A stretch of DNA of 10,012 bases, taken from NCBI GenBank assembly GCA_002503705.1, contig DASH01000023.1:1-10012 (forward strand). Reading direction: 5' to 3'. Position 1 is the stretch's first letter, and each line of letters begins with the position of its first letter. The DNA is from Candidatus Woesearchaeota archaeon UBA153. Lineage in GTDB: Archaea; Nanobdellota; Nanobdellia; Woesearchaeales; UBA525. Below the pieces are notes generated by a model. The model was given only the letters and a program-made list of their open reading frames with translations. It did not search any database and was not told where the DNA came from. Position numbers and translations under genes: made by a program. This document shows positions 1 to 7,543 of this stretch, piece after piece.

Positions 1-1901
1 CACTGTCGCGTAATCGGCTGGTAGTCCGCACCGTACACATCCCCCGAAGGACGATTAGGGATGACACGGGCGTCACACGAGCAGACATCACAATAATTAT
101 CACAATCACCCGAAGTTCCCAAGTTCTCGCAGACACAACCATAGCCGCACTCTGCATGAGACGTGCACTCCGGCGCGGCGCACACGCCATCCTGACAACA
201 AGGAGTGCCCGCGGCACAATCACCATCAGCAGAACAAGCGGCGCTCACCACACACTGGTGAGCGCTATCGCACGTCTCACCTGAAAGACACGGACCGCAG
301 TCCATCGGCGAGCCGCACACAGGAGTCCACAAGCCACACTCGTAACCGAGACTCGCGCAGGAAACGAAAGAGAACGGACACTTGACTGCAGACCAGTAGT
401 TTCCGTCGCCGCAACAACAATACTGGGTCCCGCACTCACCCGGCTTGTCAACGACAAAGTTCCCGTTCAAGTCACACCACCGCATCGTCTCGTCCCAATA
501 GCACACCTTCACCGTAGGATCGCACCGCTCGACAGCGCAGGGAGACGGGCTCGCGCCGAGCTTGCCAGTGCAACCTGTATCGCTCAAGCACGAGAGCGCG
601 TCGCAATACGACATCGAACCGCAATCAGCAGTGTCAAGACAATCAATCCAACCATCACAATCATCATCAAGGCCATTATCGCAAACTTCCGGCCGTGAAG
701 GGTTGATGTTCGGGTTCGTGTCGTCGCAATCGCCGCCACCGCTACCGCAGTTCGTGCCGGGAACGTAGCCGTCACCATCACCATCAGAAGTGCAGTCGCC
801 TTTGCACGTACACGTCGTCAGGTCGCAGACGCTCCCCAGAGGACAGTCAGTATTAAGTCCGCACGACGCGCCGCAGACGCCCGCTTGACAATAATAGCTG
901 ACCGTACTGCTCGTTGAGATACACACCCCGCCCGCTGCAACCGGCGCGCCAACCCTGCTCTTTGGCGGCGAGGTCGCGTCGCAGTCGGGCTTCCAGACGC
1001 AGAGGTCGAGGTGCTCAGCGCAGTTCGACGCAGTCACGTATGTTTCACAAGGAGTTGTCGGGATGGAGAACGGCATCTCAGCAAATGACCTTTCGGCGAG
1101 ATAACCAACGTTACCAGGGCCGCCGTTGGCGATGGTACACCCGATTTCAGAGGTACCGCTGTCGCCAATCAAAGGAGCAGTACAAACCGCAGTATAAGAT
1201 CCGGAATTTGCGCACACGCAAGAGAATTTCGCCGTGTTTCCCGACCAGGAGACGAACGTGCAGGGACAATCAACACTCGTGAACGCTGTCGTGAGGGCCG
1301 CATCGACACAGTTCGAGGGCGCCGTCGCGGTGCAGTACAACGGGAAGGGTGAGTTGGGTTTCGCCGATGGGTCTGAGGAACCCGGCCCGGCAATACTCGT
1401 CACTTCGTAGCAATCCGGGTCGAGTCCGTCGAAGGCGACGTCGCAGTCATTATCTATGCCATCGCTACAGTACGACCGTTCGAGCGAGGTCGTCCCACCC
1501 GGACCCCAGATTATCGGCACCATCCGCGCGCCATTATTCGCAGGGTCATCGTTACAGTCGTGGCAATACCGCGAATAAGTAGGCGGAACATCAGGATTGT
1601 TACACAAGAACAACACGCCGCCATCAAATTCGTGCCAATAGCCGAACCCGTCACCGTCGAGGTCTTTACAATACGTAAAAACCTGCGTGCAGTCAGCCGG
1701 TGGATTACAAGGCATACCCTTTCCAGCATCACTATTGCAGTTTCCGCGAGGGGAAGCTTGACACTGTTCCGGAGTCATACAAGAGGAACCATCAGGATCA
1801 GGTACGCCAAAAAGGCAACAGCCCTCTGCGAAAACAGGGGCTGCAGACAACAAAACGAGCAGCGCAATCGCACTACCGAATAACAGGAAGCGTCGTGACA
1901 A
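1..1901 (-). CDS. Secreted Cys-rich protein with two MopE-type metal-binding motifs (3' end outside window)
   Basis: The frame is open from a TTG start at 1901 to the window edge (633 residues visible, C-terminus missing). Residues 1-25 form a Sec signal peptide: basic SRRF, a hydrophobic core, then APVFA|EG. By hand count the visible part has about 73 cysteines. Two regions resemble the MopE putative metal-binding motif: residues 79-164 (DLDGDGFGYW, later SDGIDNDCD and DPDC) and 371-427 (DGDGDGYVPG, GDCDDTNPNINP, EVCDNGLDDDCDGWIDC). The MopE family is known for copper or other metal binding, and such motifs recur in archaeal surface proteins. The C-terminal third is a run of short Cys modules (for example ADGDCAAGTPCCQDG) of the secreted disulfide-rich kind. 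The TTG start is chosen because GAGGTGG lies 6 bases upstream and no ATG or GTG stands nearby in frame. Codons end in A/T more often than in the pilin-like cluster. I infer an extracellular or cell-wall role; the ligand is unknown. Confidence 0.85.
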   Translation of the reverse strand, partial: MSRRFLLFGSAIALLVLLSAAPVFAEGCCLFGVPDPDGSSCMTPEQCQASPRGNCNSDAGKGMPCNPPADCTQVFTYCKDLDGDGFGYWHEFDGGVLFLCNNPDVPPTYSRYCHDCNDDPANNGARMVPIIWGPGGTTSLERSYCSDGIDNDCDVAFDGLDPDCYEVTSIAGPGSSDPSAKPNSPFPLYCTATAPSNCVDAALTTAFTSVDCPCTFVSWSGNTAKFSCVCANSGSYTAVCTAPLIGDSGTSEIGCTIANGGPGNVGYLAERSFAEMPFSIPTTPCETYVTASNCAEHLDLCVWKPDCDATSPPKSRVGAPVAAGGVCISTSSTVSYYCQAGVCGASCGLNTDCPLGSVCDLTTCTCKGDCTSDGDGDGYVPGTNCGSGGGDCDDTNPNINPSRPEVCDNGLDDDCDGWIDCLDTADCGSMSYCDALSCLSDTGCTGKLGASPSPCAVERCDPTVKVCYWDETMRWCDLNGNFVVDKPGECGTQYCCCGDGNYWSAVKCPFSFVSCASLGYECGLWTPVCGSPMDCGPCLSGETCDSAHQCVVSAACSADGDCAAGTPCCQDGVCAAPECTSHAECGYGCVCENLGTSGDCDNYCDVCSCDARVIPNRPSGDVYGADYQPITRQ

Positions 1902-1907
1902 GGATGA

Positions 1908-1914
1908 CCACCTC
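1908..1914 (-). promoter_or_regulatory. Ribosome binding site deciding the TTG start of the Cys-rich protein
   Basis: The minus strand reads GAGGTGG, close to the archaeal consensus GGAGGTGA, and ends 6 bases before TTG. The next in-frame ATG (residue 42) would lose the signal peptide, so this site decides the start. Confidence 0.7.
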
Positions 1915-1950
1915 TCCCGGGAACCCTGGAGGGGTTTCTCGAGACGAGAG

Positions 1951-1959
1951 ATTATAAAT
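1951..1959 (-). promoter_or_regulatory. Archaeal TATA box for the Cys-rich protein gene
   Basis: The minus strand reads ATTTATAAT, the most AT-rich stretch in the 174-base spacer 1902-2075. Initiation about 25 bases downstream would give a 5' leader of roughly 25 bases that keeps the GAGGTGG site. I see no gene in the rest of the spacer. Confidence 0.55.
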
Positions 1960-2075
1960 GTTACGGTGAATCAACACTCCCGACGAGTCTTCTCGCCTCA
2001 GTAAAGACGGAAAGGTCGTTCGTCACAGAACAGTTCCGCCTGTCACGAAGGCGTTCGTAACGTCCGCGTGACCGT

Positions 2076-2411
2076 TCAGAACGAGAGTTTCTCCCCGACG
2101 CGGAGGTCGAGCATCCCTGCTTTCGTCTCGATGGCGTACCGGTACGGTTTGGAGGGCCGGTAGAGCGTGAACGGCTTGAACCGTTGCTTCAGGTCGACAA
2201 TCTTCTTCCGCTCGTCGAGGAAGTAGACGTCGATGGGAGAAAAGACGAGGAGCATGTCGAACGCGTGCCGGACGTCGCGCGGGAAGAGGAAGAGGTATGC
2301 CGTGTCCGGCTTCGGCTTCTGGCAGTAGAGCCCGAGGCTTTGCCGCAACGGATTCCGCCACGTGACGACGTTCCGCGCGAGGAGTTTCCCGTTCGCGTCT
2401 TTCAAGGGCAT
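2076..2411 (-). CDS. DUF192 family protein
   Basis: This 111-residue protein matches the layout of the DUF192 family. A start region with CQKPKPDTAYLFLFPRD stands where the family's GLMFR/FVF segment lies, then SPIDVYFLDERKKIVDL (residues 58-74) matches the family's 'ipLDvvFid..g.Vv' core, and YRYAIETKAGMLDLRVGEKL (residues 90-109) matches the closing 'vLElpaG...i.vGd.l'. DUF192 proteins are small beta-rich domains of unknown function, found free or exported in bacteria and archaea. This copy has no signal peptide or membrane segment. The ATG at 2411 has GGATGA 4 bases upstream, a modest ribosome binding site. The gene lies 25 bases after a 120-base inverted repeat, which may be its leader. 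I infer a cytoplasmic protein of unknown role. Confidence 0.8.
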   Translation of the reverse strand: MPLKDANGKLLARNVVTWRNPLRQSLGLYCQKPKPDTAYLFLFPRDVRHAFDMLLVFSPIDVYFLDERKKIVDLKQRFKPFTLYRPSKPYRYAIETKAGMLDLRVGEKLSF

Positions 2412-2436
2412 GTTTTCATCCTACGTCGTGCACTCG

Positions 2437-2556
2437 CAGTACCGTCTTCGCACCGTCCGTGGTCGGAGTTTGAGAGAACGGAGCACCCCGGGTGGGGCGT
2501 CCCCCGCTCCTTCCTGGACGTCGAGGCCGCCACGGTGCGACCTGAGGACGGTACTG
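2437..2556 (-). ncRNA. Candidate structured RNA or leader: 120-base imperfect inverted repeat
   Basis: Several nested arms pair. The outer arm CAGTACCGTC (2437-2446) is exactly complementary to GACGGTACTG (2547-2556), 10 bp. The next arm TCGCACCG (2448-2455) is exactly complementary to CGGTGCGA (2533-2540), 8 bp, and can extend with TGG/CCA and CGG/CCG. An inner arm AGAACGGAGC (2475-2484) pairs with GCTCCTTCCT (2506-2515) over 10 positions with one mismatch and one G-U pair. A GC-rich apical part remains. As RNA this is a long rod with one larger internal loop, typical of a functional RNA and too elaborate for a terminator. The minus strand is favoured because a TATA-like TTTTATT lies about 30 bases before the element. 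It does not match tRNA, 5S rRNA, SRP RNA or RNase P RNA by their conserved motifs. It could be a cis-acting leader of the DUF192 gene or a free RNA. Confidence 0.45.
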
Positions 2557-2586
2557 CTCGTTAAATGAATTGATTGTGAGTGTGAG

Positions 2587-2593
2587 AATAAAA
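2587..2593 (-). promoter_or_regulatory. TATA-like element before the structured repeat and DUF192 gene
   Basis: The minus strand reads TTTTATT directly after the stop codon of the coiled-coil gene. Its spacing predicts a transcript start near 2562-2566, just before the outer arm of the inverted repeat. The same T-rich run could act as a terminator for the coiled-coil gene, so the assignment is uncertain. Confidence 0.35.
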
Positions 2594-2595
2594 CT

Positions 2596-3744
2596 TTACC
2601 CGCCGATAAGGCCCCGGAGCTTCTCGAGTTCCGCCTTGAACCCGGAGCGCTTCTGCTCGAACGCGTTGAACCCTTTCTCGAGCTCAAGGGTGTGCTTGGA
2701 GACGTCGCCGCCCTTCAGCAAGGAGAACGCGAGCGCTTTCCGCTTCAAGCCGTCCAGTTCGTGCGACATCTCCGCTTTCTGCCGCTCCAAGTCGTTCAAC
2801 AATTTCTCCGTCGCCATCCGCTTCTTGAAGAACGCGTCGAACTTGTCCGAGATATCCTTCGACTTCTTCTCGACCGTCGTCAACTCGTCCTTGCGCGACT
2901 GGACCTTCGAGATGATGCTGTCCTGCACCTTGAGGATCTTGTCGCCGTGCTCTTTCGAGACCTTGACGAGGCCGCCGAGCTCGCCCTCCTTCTTCCGCCG
3001 GATCTCCTTCTCGATGTCGTTCGCGATGTCGTGGAGCCGCGTCAAGCGCTCTTCGTTCGCGGTGATGGACTTCGACGTGCTCCCGAGTTCCGCGTCAATC
3101 GAGGAGACGACCTGTTTCAACGCCTCCAAGCGCTGCTTCAAGCTCCCTTCTTTCTCCTCGAGCGTCTTGAAGCTCTCGCGCTCGGTCTCGAGCTTCGACT
3201 CCTCGTCCTTGATCTCGTGCAAGAGCTTCTCGTACCGCTTCTCCTCAGCGTACAGCTTGCGGTGGACGTCGTCCACCATCTTCTGATAGTCGACCTTCTG
3301 CTGGATGATATCCTGGTCGATCGACTGCTTGAGCGTCTCGTAATGCTTCAGCTCGTCCAGCTCGGACTTGACCTGGTCGATCTCGTCGCCGATATCCTCT
3401 TTGAGCGCGTTGTACGCGGTCTTGATCTCCTCGAAGCCGGACGACTCCTTCTCGAGCTGGTGGAGCGTCGTGTCCACCTTGCGGACGAACGCCTCCTTCT
3501 TCTGCTCGTACTCCTTCTCCTTCCGCTCCAAGTCCTTCTTCGCGACCTTCCGCTCGACGAGGTACGTCTTGCTCAGCGTGTACTCGACGCCGACAAGGCC
3601 TTCCTCTTCGAGGAACTCCGCCCACTCCTGGACGACCTGCTTGGAGACGCCGAGCTCCTTCGACGCGTCGTCCAGCGAGAGCCGCTTCCGCTCCTGCACC
3701 AGCCCGACGAGCCGGTCGACGCCCGTCTCAATCTTCGCACCCAT
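2596..3744 (-). CDS. Winged-helix/coiled-coil protein
   Basis: The protein is 382 residues long. Residues about 1-65 look like a winged helix-turn-helix: an amphipathic first helix, SLDDASKELGVSKQVVQEWA (residues 23-42) as the HTH, then EEEGLVGVEY and a short wing. Residues about 66-375 are an almost unbroken heptad-rich coiled coil full of Glu/Lys, ending in ELEKLRGLIGG. No transmembrane segment or signal is visible. I do not recognise a named family; the form suggests a DNA-binding or scaffold protein that dimerises through the coil. A GTG at 3753 would add three residues, but the ATG at 3744 is preferred because GGGGGTG lies 6 bases before it and overlaps that GTG. The gene has its own TATA box and follows the pilin-like cluster on the same strand. 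A link with the pilus is possible but not shown. Confidence 0.8.
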   Translation of the reverse strand: MGAKIETGVDRLVGLVQERKRLSLDDASKELGVSKQVVQEWAEFLEEEGLVGVEYTLSKTYLVERKVAKKDLERKEKEYEQKKEAFVRKVDTTLHQLEKESSGFEEIKTAYNALKEDIGDEIDQVKSELDELKHYETLKQSIDQDIIQQKVDYQKMVDDVHRKLYAEEKRYEKLLHEIKDEESKLETERESFKTLEEKEGSLKQRLEALKQVVSSIDAELGSTSKSITANEERLTRLHDIANDIEKEIRRKKEGELGGLVKVSKEHGDKILKVQDSIISKVQSRKDELTTVEKKSKDISDKFDAFFKKRMATEKLLNDLERQKAEMSHELDGLKRKALAFSLLKGGDVSKHTLELEKGFNAFEQKRSGFKAELEKLRGLIGG

Positions 3745-3767
3745 GAGGAACACCCCCTTTCAAGAGG

Positions 3768-3780
3768 TTTAAATAATTTG
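3768..3780 (-). promoter_or_regulatory. TATA box for the winged-helix/coiled-coil gene
   Basis: The minus strand reads CAAATTATTTAAA, a clear AT island in GC-rich DNA. Only 23 bases separate it from the ATG at 3744, so normal archaeal spacing would start the transcript at or a few bases before the start codon. That conflicts with the good GGGGGTG ribosome binding site, which would then be cut off. Either the true start site is nearer or the site is used only in read-through transcripts. Confidence 0.55.
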
Positions 3781-3801
3781 CTATCCTTCACCGCGCGTCG
3801 G

Positions 3802-3897
3802 CGAGTCAACACGGCGACGAGTCAGCGAGCCAACACCGCAACGAGCCAACACCGCAACGAGCCAACACACCAGCACAGCAACGAGCCAACACATAAC
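3802..3897. repeat. Modular tandem repeat array (8-base steps)
   Basis: On the plus strand the units begin with CGAG: 3802-3817 (16), 3818-3825 (8), 3826-3841 (16), 3842-3857 (16), 3858-3881 (24) and 3882-3897 (16). The 3826 and 3842 copies, CGAGCCAACACCGCAA, are identical. All lengths are multiples of 8. The array fills most of the spacer between the end of the pilin-like cluster and the promoter of the coiled-coil gene. No gene is apparent here. Confidence 0.85.
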
Positions 3898-3914
3898 CCT
3901 TCGCCGCGCCGCGC

Positions 3915-4901
3915 TCAGCACGTCGTCGCGTTCAAGTCGTCCAGCTCGTAGTTGCGCAACGGGTCGAGGTAGTGCCCCTCGTCAATCTTCAGCCAGGACG
4001 GCAAGGGGTCGCCGAAAGCGGGACAGTAGTTCGTCGTGCCCGTGCCGTTGAAATAAAGATAGTCGACGGTCGAGACGCCGTTCTTGACGATGACGCCTTG
4101 CGCGTTCAGCTCGTCCAGGTTGACGAGCGAAGCGATGCCGTACTTCACCGAGGGCGAGAGGTCGCCGGCGAGCCGCTGCAAGTACGAGGGCGCGTATGGA
4201 TCCTCACGATAGTACATGTGGACCGCCTCATCGTTCAAGTTCGCGGTGTCATTCCCGACGACGAGCTCCGCGAGACCGTACGGCGACTTGCGAATCGTGT
4301 TCGGCACCTTGCCGTACGTGCTCACGCTGTAGACCGGGTCGCGCAAGTCGAGAATCGGGACGTCCGCGTCCAGCACTCCCTCAGAGTCCCACCGCGCGAG
4401 GCGACGCGTATCCGTCAAGTTGACGGCGAGCGCGTACGTGACGTGCACGCTCCACGGGGTCCGTTGGGAGAGCGCGACGTCCGTCACGTTCGCGGCGAGC
4501 GCGAAGCCGAGCTTGCGCGCCTCGACGTTGACGCGCTGGACGTAGTCGTTGAACGTGCTGTTCTCCATGACCGCGTACGCGGTGCCGTTGATCGTCCCGT
4601 CGAGGAACGCTTCGCGGAACGCGACATCGAGGTCGGAGCGGTACGCGCCGTTCTCCGTCACGTGCTGCTCGATCGCGATGAGCGCGTGGTACGTCGCGAT
4701 GTACGCGGCGCGCTCGCTGTCGACGTTGAAGTCGCGCAGGAAGTCGTTCATCGTCGCGATGCGCGTCTGCGCGCTCTGCGCCCGGTCCGCCTCGGTGGGC
4801 GAACGCTGCGCGGCGACGACGATGAGCGCCACCGCGACGAGGAAGAGCGCGCCGATGAGGAAGATCATGCCGCGGCGGCCGGAGAACGGGAGGCGCGTCA
4901 T
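3915..4901 (-). CDS. Pilin-like surface protein with class III-type leader
   Basis: The protein is 328 residues long. The N-terminus LPFSGRRG|MIFLIGALFLVA resembles an archaeal prepilin: basic leader, Gly before the cleavage point, then a hydrophobic anchor (residues 12-31). The rest is soluble and outside-facing with several N-glycosylation sequons. Residues about 197-220 (VPILDLRDPVYSVSTYGKVP and following) hold a 'L.DP.Y...T.G' signature that I recall from proteins encoded beside class III pilins in DPANN archaea; the family has no known function. The C-terminus NATTC is unusual in ending with Cys. The ATG overlaps the stop of the upstream VWA gene (ATGA), and the ribosome binding site GAGGTG (4907-4912) lies inside that gene's last codons, so the two are probably translationally coupled. 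I infer a minor pilin-like subunit or filament-associated protein held in the cytoplasmic membrane or incorporated in a filament. Confidence 0.8.
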   Translation of the reverse strand: MTRLPFSGRRGMIFLIGALFLVAVALIVVAAQRSPTEADRAQSAQTRIATMNDFLRDFNVDSERAAYIATYHALIAIEQHVTENGAYRSDLDVAFREAFLDGTINGTAYAVMENSTFNDYVQRVNVEARKLGFALAANVTDVALSQRTPWSVHVTYALAVNLTDTRRLARWDSEGVLDADVPILDLRDPVYSVSTYGKVPNTIRKSPYGLAELVVGNDTANLNDEAVHMYYREDPYAPSYLQRLAGDLSPSVKYGIASLVNLDELNAQGVIVKNGVSTVDYLYFNGTGTTNYCPAFGDPLPSWLKIDEGHYLDPLRNYELDDLNATTC

Positions 4902-7540
4902 CGGCGCACCTCAAGGGAGAACAAGGACGGCCCCCACAAGTACGGCACTTGTTCGACGAGCGTGACGATGATCTCCAAGTCCGCCGCCGCGAGGTTGATG
5001 AAGACGCGGTTGTCGTCGTCGAGGTCGAGGCGTTCGAGCAGCGCGTGCACGGCGGCGTCGTACGCGTCGGAAGAATCGTACGAGACGACCGCGTTCGAGT
5101 AGACGCACGACTTGTTCCCGGCGTAATCAGAGGGGATGGTGACGTTCAGCCATGTACCGTCGTCGAACTCAATCGACCAGGCGCAGCCGTCCGCGACGGG
5201 GAGGACGGGCATGCGCGTCGTGCTCCCGTTGACGAGCGCCGTGTAGATGAGCGAGTCGTTGAACGAGCAACCCGCCTCGTGCGTCGCGTTCGCGCCGATC
5301 GCGATGTTGAACGTGTGCGTGCCGGGCGCCAGCAAGTCGGCGGGGACGAGGATGAGGTACGGGTCGCCGAGGCCGGCGTACGTCGAGCTGTACACGCTCA
5401 AGTTGTACACGATCGCGCCGTCGACGCTCAAGCGCTTCGTCCAGTAGTCGCCGGAGTACGAGACGAACTGCGCGCTCGTGACGAGGAGTCCGCCGGGAAT
5501 CGTCACGCTCGGCGCGCAACTGCCGAACTGGCTCGTCTGGAGCGTGACGGGGATCTGGTACTGGCCCATCGGCGGGGTCACGGGGACGAACGTCGCGCGC
5601 ACGTACGAGTCGCCGTACAGGATGCTCTCGACGTTCGTCGCGCTCGTCGCGCGCTGGAACGTGTACGTGACGCTGCTCGCGGCGAGTTCGGCGGCGAACT
5701 GGCGGTAGATCTCTTCGAGGTCCGAGGAGTTGGTGCCCAGGGCGAACTTGCCGCCCGTGCACTCCGCCATCCTCGTCAAGTTCGCGACGATGGCGGGATC
5801 GTTCGCCGCGACAGGGCCGAAGGCGATCGTGTAGAACGTGATGTTCTGCGGGTTCCCGTGCACGGGGTCGGAGAACTCGCACGCCTGGTCGACGGCGTCC
5901 TTCCAGACGAGCGCGCGGTTGTTCGTCGGCGAGCCGTCGCAGCGCGCCGTGTTGCCGCTCTCTTTCAGCAGGTCGCCGTCTGTCATGAGCATGACGACGC
6001 GCTTGCGCGAACTGCTGCTCGTCGCGATGAGTTGCGCTTTCGCCGTCTCCATCGCGCCGCACAGGTAGCGTTGCGCGTCCGTCGGGTGCGGAGCGTACCC
6101 GTCGATCTCGGCGTACAGCGCCGCGTCATCGATGGTGAGCGAGGAGTCGAGGTCGACGGAGGCGCCGGTGCCGAAGCTGACCAGGCCGACGCGGTTGCCG
6201 GTCGCGTTGAGGATGATGCCGACGGAGAGCGCGTCGACGATCTTCGCCTGCGCGATCCGAGTGCGGTTCGTCACGGCGTCGACGACGATGTCGTTCTCGG
6301 ACATGCTGTTGTGCCTGCTCGTGAGGAGGAAGACGTCGGAGAGGTTGCCGGAGACTTCGGAGGCGTTCCCGTCGTAGAAGCCGAGGCGGAGCGGCACGGT
6401 CGTGTTGCTCAGCGAGTCGTAGTCGAACATCGCGTCGAGGAGCGCGTCGGTGAACGTGTACGTGTGCTCGCCCGTCTCGTTGAACGTGAAGACGGTCGTG
6501 TTGCCGATGTCGAGATAGATGGGCAAGGTCGCGTTCCCCGTCACCCAATAGTGCAAGTGGAGCGTCAGGTTCGTCAACGTGCCGGGCGTGGAGAAGCCGT
6601 CGTACAGGTTGATGACCCCGTCGATGCCGGGCAGCCACGTCGTCTTCACCGTCTCGCTCACGCCTTCCTGCAGCGTCGCGGTCTCGTACGCGACCTTGAC
6701 AAGCCCGCCGCTCACGCTCGCGTTCGTCACGCCGGCGGGGAACGTCAGCGTGACGGTGTTGTTGCCGGAGACGAGGTCGCCGGAGCACGCGGTCAGGTCG
6801 AACGACTGGACGACGTTCCCGCTCGCGGCGCGGAGGCCGCCGCAGGCGACGCCGTTGAATGAAACGATGAAGTCGTCGTCGAACTCGCCCTCCAAGAGGA
6901 GCTCGTGCACGTTCGTCGCGTTCAAGTCGTCAGGAAGGTTGTCGAGGCGGACCGCGAGCGTCCCTTGCCCGACGAAGCCGCCGAAGTACGCGAAGGCGTT
7001 CGTCGACTTTGAACGGATACGCTTCAAGTACGCCATGCTCGTGCTCCCCTCGAGCTGCTCGCCTTGCGCGACACCCGTCACCATGCGCCGCCCGACGCTC
7101 GTGAACCGCGGCGCGTCCGGCGCGTCCTGCGAGAAGAGCACGTCGCTCCCGCCGCGCAGCGTGAGGCCGTACGAGTCCGGAACGAGCCCGTCGAGGAGGA
7201 GCGACGAGAGATTCCTCGCCGCGGCGAAGTCGCCGGCGGCCCAGAACGCGCCGATCTGGTCGAGCGCGGAGCGCGAAGGATCGTCGATCGTCCCGTTCTC
7301 GACGAGCGCCTCGACCCAAGAGTCGCGGAGGTCAACCACGTCGATCGCGTTGAGGGCGCGGAGCGCGTCTCGCGCGTACTGGTCGGGCTGGCTCGACACC
7401 GTGTCGTCGCGCGTCCCGTGCAGGATGACGAGGAGGGCGCCGAGCAAGAGCATGGAGGCGAAGAGCGCGTCGAACGTGAAGAGGAAGCCGCGCGAACAGC
7501 GTCGTCGAGAACGGCGTGTCGGGACGGAAGGCGAAGGCAT
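4898..7540 (-). CDS. Pilin-like von Willebrand factor A domain surface protein (adhesin-like)
   Basis: This 880-residue protein begins with a basic leader (PTRRSRRRCSRG, residues 7-18), then FLFTFDALFA and a hydrophobic anchor to about residue 40, a class III-type prepilin signal. Residues about 160-400 are beta-rich and outside-facing. Residues about 400-620 form a VWA domain: DVFLLTSRHNSMSEND (402-417) is the first strand and MIDAS loop, THR487 in HPTDAQ the second MIDAS element, and VVMLMTDGD (515-523) the third; YTIAFGP (570-576) and GGKFALG (596-602) are the usual late strands. The MIDAS DxSxS is altered to S408, H410 and S412, so metal binding is doubtful. Residues 620-880 form further beta domains with paired cysteines. 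By hand I count 23 N-X-S/T sequons, suggesting heavy glycosylation. The gene lies 3 bases after its upstream neighbour and overlaps the next. I infer a large adhesive tip or minor subunit of the filament. Confidence 0.88.
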   Translation of the reverse strand: MPSPSVPTRRSRRRCSRGFLFTFDALFASMLLLGALLVILHGTRDDTVSSQPDQYARDALRALNAIDVVDLRDSWVEALVENGTIDDPSRSALDQIGAFWAAGDFAAARNLSSLLLDGLVPDSYGLTLRGGSDVLFSQDAPDAPRFTSVGRRMVTGVAQGEQLEGSTSMAYLKRIRSKSTNAFAYFGGFVGQGTLAVRLDNLPDDLNATNVHELLLEGEFDDDFIVSFNGVACGGLRAASGNVVQSFDLTACSGDLVSGNNTVTLTFPAGVTNASVSGGLVKVAYETATLQEGVSETVKTTWLPGIDGVINLYDGFSTPGTLTNLTLHLHYWVTGNATLPIYLDIGNTTVFTFNETGEHTYTFTDALLDAMFDYDSLSNTTVPLRLGFYDGNASEVSGNLSDVFLLTSRHNSMSENDIVVDAVTNRTRIAQAKIVDALSVGIILNATGNRVGLVSFGTGASVDLDSSLTIDDAALYAEIDGYAPHPTDAQRYLCGAMETAKAQLIATSSSSRKRVVMLMTDGDLLKESGNTARCDGSPTNNRALVWKDAVDQACEFSDPVHGNPQNITFYTIAFGPVAANDPAIVANLTRMAECTGGKFALGTNSSDLEEIYRQFAAELAASSVTYTFQRATSATNVESILYGDSYVRATFVPVTPPMGQYQIPVTLQTSQFGSCAPSVTIPGGLLVTSAQFVSYSGDYWTKRLSVDGAIVYNLSVYSSTYAGLGDPYLILVPADLLAPGTHTFNIAIGANATHEAGCSFNDSLIYTALVNGSTTRMPVLPVADGCAWSIEFDDGTWLNVTIPSDYAGNKSCVYSNAVVSYDSSDAYDAAVHALLERLDLDDDNRVFINLAAADLEIIVTLVEQVPYLWGPSLFSLEVRR

Positions 7541-7543
7541 CGT

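Noticed and set aside
562..1957. Short plus- and minus-strand open frames within the first 1.9 kb
   Set aside because: They overlap one long minus-strand frame with a signal peptide and regular Cys motifs; the short frames lack ribosome binding sites and domain patterns.
2023..2361. Overlapping minus-strand frame inside the DUF192 gene
   Set aside because: It is Arg/Ala/Pro-rich, has no recognisable domain and lacks a ribosome binding site, while the other frame matches DUF192 along its whole length.
2437..2556. Possible tRNA, 5S rRNA or simple terminator
   Set aside because: There is no T-arm GTTCRA motif, no 5S conserved loops, and the structure is far larger than a terminator and not followed by a T run on the strand favoured.
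3802..3897. Possible CRISPR array
   Set aside because: Units are 8-24 bases with no unique spacers of even length; it is a direct tandem repeat.
4949..6862. Long plus-strand open frame opposite the VWA gene
   Set aside because: The translation is Arg/Val/Asp/Glu-rich with no domain pattern, and it is the mirror of a well-supported minus-strand gene in GC-rich DNA. The same applies to the plus-strand frames at 2692-3951, 3972-5102 and 7064-8386.
4898..7540. Reading the VWA protein as a magnesium chelatase or Ca-activated channel homologue
   Set aside because: It has a pilin-like N-terminal anchor and extracellular beta domains, and the chelatase or channel partners are absent.
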